From Dryomyza anilis (Eukaryota; Arthropoda; Insecta; Diptera; Dryomyzidae), in contig OX638131.1 of the NCBI GenBank assembly GCA_951804985.1, positions 87,308,349 to 87,372,348 of the forward strand: a stretch of 64,000 nucleotides of DNA, in the 5' to 3' direction. Shown here one piece after another: positions 56,435 to 64,000 of this stretch. Position numbers and translations under genes: made by a program. The notes beneath the pieces are model-generated. The model was not told the DNA's origin, did no database searches, and saw only the letters and a program-made list of their open reading frames with translations. Positions within the stretch are counted from its first letter, which is position 1. Each line of letters begins with the position of its first letter.

Positions 56435-57105
56435 TTTTTATACCCTACACTAAGAGTGAAAGGGTATATTCAGTTTGGTACGCCGTTTGTAACACCCAGA
56501 AGGAAGCATCTCCGGTATGGAAAAGTATATATATTCTTGATCAGCATGACCTCCTGAGTCGATTTAGCGATGTCCGTCTGTCCGTCTGTCTGTCTGTCCG
56601 TCTGTCTGTCCGTCTGTCTGTCTGTTGAAATCCCTAAGACTTTTAAAATTGAAGAGCTAGATAAATGAAACTTATAACTTAGATTACTAATATACCTACG
56701 CTGTATGTGCGAAAAAATTGGCGAGATCGGTCCATTGTGACCTATGATCCGACCACTTATGTTCAAATACCTCATACAAAATTTACATATACAGATCAAT
56801 TTTACTGTATACGTGCTTAGGTAAACTTTTTTGGTCAAATATATATTGACATCATGCTCAAATACATGATAATAATGTTTTCCGGCGAAAAGACTTGTGG
56901 TTCACCAAAAAAGAAATCGAAATTCGGTACACCTACCCATATCTAAATATGGGTATCAAATGAATGGAAATTCTTCAGCGATTGAATGTTTGTAGTTATT
57001 TTCAGGATTCGTATACCCTGGTGACCTATATATCACTTTTAACGGTAACCACACATATGTGTAGGGTATTTATAGTCGGCTTCGACCGACTATAATTTTG
57101 ATAAT
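56435..57105 (+). mobile_element. TATACCCTACAC...GTGTAGGGTA element, copy 2
   Basis: Left end TTTTTATACCCTACACTAAG, right end ATATGTGTAGGGTATTTATA, so the outermost ~12 bp are inverted repeats. The right end continues with a hairpin, AGTCGGCTTCGACCGACT (57074-57091). A CCGTCTGT/CTGT microsatellite occupies 56572-56623. The layout resembles non-autonomous repeats common in fly genomes; the 3' hairpin is Helitron-like, but the usual CTRR end is not obvious. The 56470-56838 minus frame is repeat translation. Confidence 0.75.
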
Positions 57106-59440
57106 CCTAACTATCATAATTACACCTACTTTAAAATTTCCCATGTGATCTAACCTTCCCAACTGGTTAGTATTCCTAAAAGAACAACGTGGTTATACAC
57201 GAACTATCTGGTAAATCTATATTCTCGAGTATATATTTTTGACACTCGCCTAGTTGTTATTTAGAAATAATTCAAGTTGAAATCCTTACATTTCTATAAA
57301 CTCTCATTAAATGTTAAATTTACAAAGAAAATTGTTTAAAAAAGTAAACCAAACACGTCTGAAACCATAAAACATCATATAGTATTTGCACGCCCCATAT
57401 AAACACAACACGGTTGTAGTTCAAACCAAAATCAATGCGAAAATGTGGCAACATTGCGAAATATGGCAACGACGCTTCGCAAATGGGGCACGACAACGAG
57501 TGACAGCAACAAATATTAAAAGCGCATAAATCAATCTGTTGGAAAATATATTTGCAATGCAATAATGTGATTGTATGTGCGAAGCAGCAGTAGCAACAGC
57601 AGCACAAGGAGAGCAACAGCAAAACGGCAACAACACAAATGTTGGCAATACAAATGACAGCAACATATTAATGCTTGTACGCGCTAAAATTAACGCGTTT
57701 ATGTTACGTTAATTTTTTTTGTATTGTTTTGAGTAATATTGTTGGAAAATTGTTGCTGTTCGAGTTGATATTTTATGTAGTTGGTACTGATAATGTTGCT
57801 GTAAATGATCATTATGTCGATGATGATGCTATTTCTGCTCTAGAAGACAATGATAATGTTGTTGCTGTCGATGATGATGATAATGTTGTCATTGTTGCTG
57901 TCACTAAGGTAGTTGCCGTTGGCGCCTATCTCGCTGTTATTGTTGCTGTACTTGCTTTGAGCATGGCAAATGTTGCGACTTTGACTGACGATCCTACATG
58001 TTGCTGTCTTCATTCGCAACTAATGATCGACGCCACTACGGCCCACGTGACTCGGAGTAACGCTTATGTTGCAGGCACCCACGCAATAGCAGCAGCAACA
58101 ACGAAAACGGTCGGGGACAACAACAACAGTAGCAGCAACGAAAAACAAATAAAGTAAAAAAAACTAAAAAAAAAATATTACAGACAAATCAGTCGGAAAC
58201 AAATACGTAGACATAAATAAAAGAAAGACAGGCAGTTGTAAGACAGACATAAAAACGGTAGGACGGACACGCAGCAAACGCAGTCTGACAATACAGACGA
58301 GACACTCACGACAAATGTCAGCAACATATTCAGCAAATTGCATGACGAGCAACAACTATGGCATAAGACAAAAGAAGAAAAACCAAAAAAAAAAGAAAAC
58401 GAAGAAACAACAAAAACGCACAAATCAGAAAATCGAAAATCCATGTAAAAATCTGAAACCTCTAGTTGATGGATTATTTTGCGTCGCACAAATGTTGCCA
58501 ATGAGACAGACACTGTGAATGAATGACTGACTGATGACACATGACAGCATTTGCCGCGATTTGAGTGCCGCCAGCAATGACTGCAAGGCATAGGCAACAA
58601 GAAAGCGATGCCAGATTGTGGTGGGTGTGGTGATATGAAGGGATAGATAGATGAATGGATGGCTGACTGGCTGGAAGCACATGGTAATCAACTATAGACA
58701 GAAGAAAGTGGCAACGTTTTAAATTTCTTAGAATTATTGGCCTGCAATGAAAGACATTGATGTAAACTGAAAACCAGTGCTTTGTGGTAAAGGTAGAGAA
58801 GATGATATTACAGAACAAGTCCTATAATAAGAAGTAGAAGTACAATTTGAAGAAGTTGAAAAGCAGAATAGCTAGAAGGTCACGATGAAAGAAGGTCGAA
58901 GTACAGGAGAAAGTTAAGGGGGTAGCTAGAGCACAAGTTACCAATCAATAGCAACGCATTAAGTACGAGCTCAGGTCATAAGTTGCAGGTATCAAGTAGA
59001 TTTACACTTAAATTTTCGAAAGCAGTACTTTATAAAGTAATTAAGGATGTAATTAATTCTTAAGAGGTTCTGCAGAAAATAACTCGGTGTGTTGATAAGG
59101 ATAGTGCTTATTACATATGTTCATAACAATTGTATGCACAAGTTGACTTTAGTTTTTAATGAAATCTCAAAACAAAGAATTTTCATAAATGCAACTAGCA
59201 TAAGTAAAATATAGAATAAAGCCAATGACACAGAGATACTAACTAAACATTGGTGGAGTAATTGGTAGAGATAAATATTAAAGTAGTTAATTCTATCTGC
59301 TAGAATACCTTTTGAGATCCACAGAACACGGGGAGATTGATTGATTTATTCCGCACGTTAATGTGTTTTTTTCTTGTAATTTGTAATATATACTAAAACA
59401 CAGTAGATTAAACATCAAATTATAACCATTGTACTCGAGC
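57106..59440. other. unique-looking region with triplet-biased frames, no supported gene
   Basis: 57540-58150 contains cryptic GTTGCT/GATGAT and CAGCAGCAACAA simplicity. The 57675-58157 plus frame is open for 160 codons but begins at TTG, has no early ATG, and is Val/Asp/Ala-rich because of the triplets. The 58178-58600 minus frame (140 codons) also begins at TTG and is Cys/Ser/Phe-rich. 57320-57622 and 57421-57666 minus overlap each other. I reject all of these as annotated genes. Confidence 0.5.
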
Positions 59441-59870
59441 CGAAGCCGGAAAGTTGACGGAAAGTTTTCGATGGAAATGCACATTCGATGGAAGGCCACA
59501 TTCTACCAGTACGTGTGTTCTCTTATTCTATTCGGGTTATTTTATTCTTCGGGCATCAAACAAAGCCCACCCCTTCGTAGTTCTCTTGTTTTTCAACAGA
59601 AACAGACATAGCAGAAAGAATTCTTTCTTCAGACGTAAAGTACGTTCAATACGGAACAATCCCGACATTTGAGATATTGGAAAATTCAAAACAAATAACC
59701 ATACTACTCTTCTATATCCTTTCCATCCTCTCCTTAACGTATCTTCCTTTCTGCGATCAACACTGTAGATTGCATAAATAAGAGGTATCCCTTATAAAAC
59801 AAACATCCTTTTCTACGATCAACATTGCATGAACAGACCTTTGTTAAACGATAAAAGCAAAAAAAAAACT
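59441..59870. repeat. diverged relative of the 54.5 kb array
   Basis: GGAACAATCCCGACATTTGA then GATATTGGAAAATTCAAAAC then ACTACTC near 59655-59708 lines up with 55188-55270 (GGAACAATCTTCC...ACGACATTTTCGG...CAAATTCAATACATAAATC...ACTACTCC). It then shares TTTCTGCGATCAACACTGTA then GATTGCA with the right arm of 4405-4583. Confidence 0.7.
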
Positions 59871-61925
59871 AGAACACTCCGACGTTTAGAATAAAAGGAC
59901 TAAAATTTGTTTCTGAACAGTTGATTCCGTAAAAGATTCTAACAATTCGTACGGTACGTTTGTGAAACAATCCCGACATTTCCGATATTAGAAATTTCAA
60001 AACAAACAATCACACTACTCTGCTCTATCCCTTCCATCCTCCCTTTAACTTATTTTTCTTTCCTGCATTCAATACGGTAGATTGCATAAATAAGAGGTAT
60101 ATCATATTAAACAAACATCCCTCTCTACGATCAACATTGCATGAACAGACGTTTGTTAACCGGTAAAAAAAAAAAACAAAAAAAAAATCAGAACACCGAG
60201 AAATTTAGAATAAAATGACCTATATATGCTTCTGAACAGTGGATTCCGTAAAAGATTTTAAGAAGTCCCAATTAGGGGAAAACCTTCTCCTTATCTAAGC
60301 AGATCTGATATAAGAATCATCTTTCTGCATCTTCCGTACATAGAAGTAACATTGGTCGTCTTATATTAAACCTTCCGGAATCTAATAAAGAGGTAAATCG
60401 ACTATAATGAAGAGGGGTCAATAGACGTAATATATTTCTAAAGTCGTAAGTTTTGTTTATAAATCAAACATAACATTTCTAATAGCCTACAAATTACTAA
60501 ATACATGCCGCACCATAAAGTTATCTCAAATACCTAGAACACCGAGACATTTAGAATAAAAGGACCTAGATATGTTTCTGAACAGTTGATTCCGTAAAAG
60601 ATTCTAACAAGTCCTAAATAAGTGAAAATATTCTCCTTATCTAAGCAGACCTGAAATAAGAATCTATTTTCTGCATCTTCCGTACATAGAAATAAAATTG
60701 GTCGTCTTATATTAAACCTTCCGGAATCTAATAAAGAGGTAAATGGACTATAATGAAGAGAGGTCAATAGACGTAATATATCTCTAAAGTCGTGACTTTT
60801 GTTTATAAATCAAACATAACATTTCTAATAGCCTACAAATTACTAAATACATGCCGCATCTTAAAGTTATCTCAAATACCTAGAACACCGAGTCATTTAG
60901 AATAAAAGGACCTAGATATGTTTCTGTACAGTTGATTCCGTAAAAGATTCTAACAAGTCCCAATTAAGGGAAAACCTTCTCCTTATCTAAGCAGATCTGA
61001 TATATGAATCTTCTTTCTGCATCTTCCGTACATAGAAGTAAAATTGATCGTCTTATATTAAACCTTCCGGAATCTAATAAAAAGAGGTAAATGGACTATA
61101 ATGAAAAGAGGTCAATAGACGTAATATATTTCTAAAGTCGTGACTTTTGTTTATAAATAAACATAACATTTCTAATAGCCTACAAATTACTAAATACATG
61201 CCGCATCTTAAAGTTATCTCAAATACCTAGAACACCGAGACATTTAGAATAAAAGGACCTACATATGCTTCTGAACAATTGAAAACGTAAAAGATTCTAA
61301 CAATTCCTAATTAAGGTAAAATCTTCTCCTCATCTAAATAGACCTGATATAAGAATCTATTTTCTGCATCTTCCGTACATAGAAGTAATATTGGTCGTTT
61401 TATATTAAACCTTCCGGAATCTAATAAAGAGGAAAGTGGACTATAATGAAGAGAGGTCAATAGACGTAATATATTTCTAAAGTCGTGACTTTTGTTTATA
61501 AATAAAACATAACATTTCTAATAGCCTACAAATTACTAAATACATGCCGCATCTTAAAGTTATCTCAAATACCTAGAACACCGAGACATTTAGAATAAAA
61601 GGACCTACATATGCTTCTGAACAATTAAAAACGTAAAAGATTCTAACAAGTCCTAATTAAGGGAAAATCTTCTCCTTATCTAAACAGACCTGATGTAAGA
61701 ATCTTCTTTCTGCAACTTCCGTACATTGAAAGAAAATTGGTAGTTTTATATCAAACCTTCCGGAATCTAATAAGAAGATGTAAATGGACTATAATGAAGA
61801 GAAGTAAATGCACGTAATATATTTCTAAAGTAGAGACTTTTGTTTATAAATAACATATAACATTTCCAATCGCCTACAAATTCCAAAATATATGCCGCAT
61901 CTTAAAGTTATCTTAAATACCTACT
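59871..61925. repeat. satellite with 346-347-bp monomer, about six copies
   Basis: AGAACACCGAGACATTTAGA starts successive monomers at 60190, 60536, 60882, 61229 and 61575. Each contains GATTCCGTAAAAGATTCTAA, TCTGCATCTTCCGTACATAG, TTAAACCTTCCGGAATCTAA, GACGTAATATAT and CATGCCGCATCTTAAAGTTA. The first unit (from 59871) is a hybrid: it begins like a monomer and then switches to the 59.7 kb family. The last is truncated and more diverged near 61925. The 60534-60767 minus frame is repeat translation. Confidence 0.93.
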
Positions 61926-62500
61926 GATAACTGTAAAAAATAGCAACTGCATGCGTTTAATTCTACAAATGGCCATAATTAATGTTGTTTAGCTCTTGCA
62001 TTAACACTAATACAAGCTCTAAGCCAAAAACAAACAAAAAAATAGACTTCATACTTATAACCACATAGACGACGAATACAGCAATGGAGAAGACAAAAAA
62101 AAATCAAATTGAATTGATGCCATTCTAAATGTTGCTTCGTGCCGGGGCAACTAATTTCCTCTGCAATGAACGGCGATGATGTTCGCTTTGATACAACGGT
62201 GCAAATAGTAAGGAACGAACTCGTTCAACCACATTACAAACACTAATACATTTGGAGTCACTGTCATGCATAACCCTCTGGACACAGAGAAGACAACCTG
62301 CCATACAACCAACGGTGGAATCTCCTTCCGTACAAACTTTCGGAATGAACTATCGATCGAATTGCTGCAAACAAACCTCTCCTAAATAACCTCTTCCTGA
62401 AATCACCCCTTCCTAAAGAATCACTTCCTAAACTCCCTCCTGCTATTCCTAAATAACCTCCCAAACCTCGCACTCGAATACTACATGTACCAAGAATAAT
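61926..62500. other. unique-looking sequence, no gene recognised
   Basis: 62375-62470 has repeated CCTAAA(T/G)AA and CCTCTTCCT words. The 62264-62509 minus frame is Gly/Arg-rich because of them. Confidence 0.45.
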
Positions 62501-62502
62501 CA

Positions 62503-62727
62503 TTACCATTCTGCCGCGACCAGAAGACTCTTCCGCAAAACAACTTCACGCTGCGTCTGACATGTGCGCGCGCTTCCATTGATCGTCGTCCTGCTGCTGG
62601 CTGATGGTCGCTCATTTGTCTCACAGTCGGAATCGCAATCGTAATCGTAGTCGCTGCATTCGAAGTCAGACAAGAGTTCGTGCGTTGCATCGAGTACATG
62701 ACCAGAACGCGTCCGGTTAGTGCGCAT
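62503..62727 (-). CDS. possible first coding exon, 74 codons, unrecognised product
   Basis: On the minus strand an ATG (G at -3, in GTGAAATG) opens a 74-codon frame in a G+C-richer stretch. The translation starts MRTNRTRSGHVLDATHELL, followed by a Cys/Asp/Tyr-rich acidic patch (CSDYDYDCDSDCE) at about residues 24-36 and a Ser/Thr/Arg-rich part. Just before its TAA lies GCAGAATG-GTAATG, a plausible 5' splice site, so the frame could continue in another exon further left. Upstream sequence (62730-63000) is similarly G+C-richer and could be 5' leader. I recognise no family. An overlapping minus frame (62481-62732) starts at GTG and is less credible. Confidence 0.25.
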   Translation of the reverse strand: MRTNRTRSGHVLDATHELLSDFECSDYDYDCDSDCETNERPSASSRTTINGSARTCQTQREVVLRKSLLVAAEW

Positions 62728-62729
62728 TT

Positions 62730-64000
62730 CACTGATTTCCCCGGTGACTATACAAGAGGGAGAATCGAAGTGCAGAAGACGATGTCGTCTGGTAATTGCT
62801 GCTGCAGTGGCAGCAACAGAAGAACGGCAACTACTTTTTGATTAACGTCATTACGCGAGCAGCAATTGTTGCAACCGTTTGCGATTATTTTTCGGTTTAC
62901 GATGCGGCAGTTGTCGGATCCCACCTCGCATATCAGGCATTTTCAATTTCACGACCGATGAATGCGTTTTCAAGTGCAAAATAACTTCATTTCCCGGACG
63001 ACACTTGTTCGAGACTCGTTGGATGCAGAAAACCGCCTAGGATGCAAGCACTTGGAATTTAACGCCAGCTGACAAATACACGCATACAAACACTACGATA
63101 TACTCGCACTCATGGATACAATAATACAGTTGATGATACTTGGTATTTGGAAAATATTTATTAAATATTTTATTGATGTTGATGTCTGTTGATTGTTGAT
63201 TGTTGAGAGACATACAAAAATGAGCAAATTATGATGGAAAGCTCTTCAACGCGAATACGTGTTGTGCTTTTAACTGCCCCTGAATGCATGTTATGTCACA
63301 CAAACATATGCAGCTTCAAATAAAACACCCGCAGTTACATATACTCGCACGCAGATACACAGTTTTGCCGTTACAGATACTTTTGTATCTGTGAAGTAGC
63401 TGACACTTCTACTCTGAATGATGATGGATGCACTTATTTGTTGCATGCGGCTGCTGAATGCAGTTGAAAATTGCTTTTCGGCACTGGGAATTCATTCCTG
63501 GTCCGGACGCTATCCATAGTCTAGGTAGTGGGTATCTTGCGGATATGTTGCCATGTATCAGCAGGATATTTGCAAGTATCTGGGCGACATCATCCGTTCA
63601 AGTGCTCGAGGTGATGTTGTACACATACATAATATTGAAATTGCAACTGTAGCAGCAGCCCTAGTGGCATCAACTGATGACAGTTGCTCTGACATAGTTC
63701 CGATGGAGAGGACATATAAATGGCTGGTTGGACAAATGGATGTATAGATACATCTTGTATATCACATACACACAGCCACACATAATACAGTCGTTACCAC
63801 GTGTAGCAGCATATAACGTGTGTACTTTGAACTCTAAATTCGATTTTTTTTTTGTTAATATCCATCTGCTTCAGACTAGAACATAGTTGGTCATTGTTCT
63901 TTCTACCTCCGGATATACATCGCCACTAGTATTTTTTTTCTCTCATGTAATACGACTTTGTTCACCAACACTTCACCTGAGGGTTTCTCTTAATGCCATA
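62730..64000. other. unique-looking region, AGATAC words, no supported gene
   Basis: 63350-63755 holds six AGATAC/GTATCT words (for example ACAGATACTTTTGTATCTGT near 63376). The frames 62796-62984, 63458-63652, 63553-63747 and 63590-63781 are short and overlapping, without recognised domains. 63120-63230 has TGTTGATTGTTGATTGTTGA. Confidence 0.5.

Noticed and set aside
56435..57105. A definite Helitron.
   Set aside because: There is a 3' hairpin, but no clear TC start or CTRR end, and the outer bases are inverted repeats; it is called only as a dispersed element.
57675..58157. A 160-codon frame rich in Val, Asp and Ala.
   Set aside because: It begins at TTG with no early ATG, and its composition follows from cryptic GTTGCT/GATGAT triplet simplicity.
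58178..58600. A 140-codon minus-strand frame.
   Set aside because: It begins at TTG, is Cys/Ser/Phe-rich from A/G-rich simple sequence on the other strand, and has no domain.
62375..62470. CCTAA words resembling the insect telomere repeat.
   Set aside because: Spacing is irregular and mixed with CCTCTTCCT, and flies generally lack TTAGG telomeres.

Overview
This 64 kb window is an AT-rich eukaryotic sequence, most likely from a higher fly (Brachycera, perhaps Calyptratae). The evidence is indirect: a tRNA-derived SINE, TA- and 8-bp-target-site MITEs, a mariner-type transposase remnant coding for QQRVEIIKIYYRNS, and a TATACCCTACAC...GTGTAGGGTA element of a kind I associate with fly genomes. 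I see no bacterial operon, rRNA, CRISPR array or intact transposase. I find no gene I can name. Almost every open frame is short, repeat-derived, lacks an ATG, or overlaps frames on both strands. The best protein-coding hints are weak: a possible first exon on the minus strand at 62503-62727, and a TATA box with a 59-codon frame at 53623-53855.

Layout. 1-1110: A/T homopolymer-rich tandem duplication that matches the interior of a MITE family found later. 1114-5030: small inverted-repeat transposons, one nested in another, plus degenerate tandem sequence. 5030-6830: pyrimidine-rich, no gene. 6833-8860: purine-rich minisatellite split by a SINE. 9240-11235: diverged ~140 bp satellite. 12475-13965 and 15196-21076: two arrays of the same 10-bp satellite in opposite orientation around a 1.2 kb spacer. 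21890-23700: degenerate repeat with a clean hAT-type MITE. 24820-26660: degenerate repeat. 27488-28122: about 79 uniform copies of TATTTTTA. 28123-31850: AT-rich, with a poly-T tandem array. 31890-32018: a perfect 57-bp-armed hairpin. 32019-33240: a less AT-rich island.

34050-42800 is dominated by a locally amplified repeat (GTTTTGTTATTGC...) interrupted by MITEs. 42966-45080 is an old repeat broken by a MITE cluster. 45735-46700 is dense in AGATAC/GTATCT. 47109-48400 holds further MITEs. 49199-49590 is a 189-bp duplication, 52572-53373 a dimeric satellite, 54510-55790 a tandem array, 56435-57105 another TATACCC element, and 59871-61925 a satellite with a 346-bp monomer. The rest is unique-looking DNA without convincing genes.

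Taken together, the window looks like a gene-poor, satellite-rich stretch: intergenic heterochromatin or the inside of a very large intron. Insertions into repeats, nesting and paralogous empty sites give a relative order of events. The two inverted 10-bp arrays, the perfect palindrome and the multi-level periodicity of the large array are the most unusual features.
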